Position numbers and translations under genes: made by a program. The notes beneath the pieces are model-generated. The model was given only the letters and a program-made list of their open reading frames with translations, made no database searches and was not told the origin of the DNA. From contig JAHJCJ010000027.1 in assembly GCA_018812825.1 (NCBI GenBank), positions 1 through 49,423 on the forward strand: a DNA stretch of 49,423 bases, in the 5' to 3' direction. The stretch comes from Candidatus Omnitrophota bacterium. GTDB lineage: Bacteria > Omnitrophota > Gorgyraeia > Gygaellales > Profunditerraquicolaceae. Shown one piece after another: positions 48,930 through 49,423 of the stretch. The first letter of the stretch is position 1; every line of letters starts with the position of its first letter.

Positions 48930-49423
<494 letters not shown>

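Overview
The window is a dense, entirely + strand bacterial chromosome segment. The 16S 5' end and gene content suggest an Omnitrophota/OP3- or PVC-like lineage, but that placement is inference. Order of contents: (1) C-terminus of an upstream CDS, acylphosphatase, and a ligA interrupted by one in-frame TAA; (2) lipoprotein, MBL hydrolase, XerC/D, CCA-adding enzyme, rbfA, DHH phosphoesterase, ribF; (3) a nearly complete dcw cluster, mraZ-rsmH-ftsL-ftsI-murE-murF-mraY-murD-ftsW-murG-[secreted metallopeptidase]-murC-murB-ddl-ftsQ-ftsA, with no ftsZ after ftsA; (4) yggS, proC, mtnP, ileS, dksA-like, lspA, lgt, rluD, coiled-coil protein, aroA; (5) mreB-mreC-mreD-mrdA-rodA and a radical SAM protein; (6) a five-gene module of HAMP-GAF membrane protein, stand-alone MshEN-like domain, two tandem GspE/PilB-type ATPases and a pseudo-receiver-HD-GYP protein; (7) an rRNA promoter, a long structured leader and the 5' ~494 nt of a 16S rRNA gene. 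The best candidate for an undescribed system is module (6). Its two ATPases have apparently complementary motif losses: one keeps Walker A and the Walker B Glu but lacks conserved arginines, the other keeps the arginines but lost the Walker A Gly and Walker B Glu. They sit next to a probable c-di-GMP phosphodiesterase whose receiver domain has lost its phospho-acceptor Asp. All family calls come from motif recognition by eye; no database search was run.
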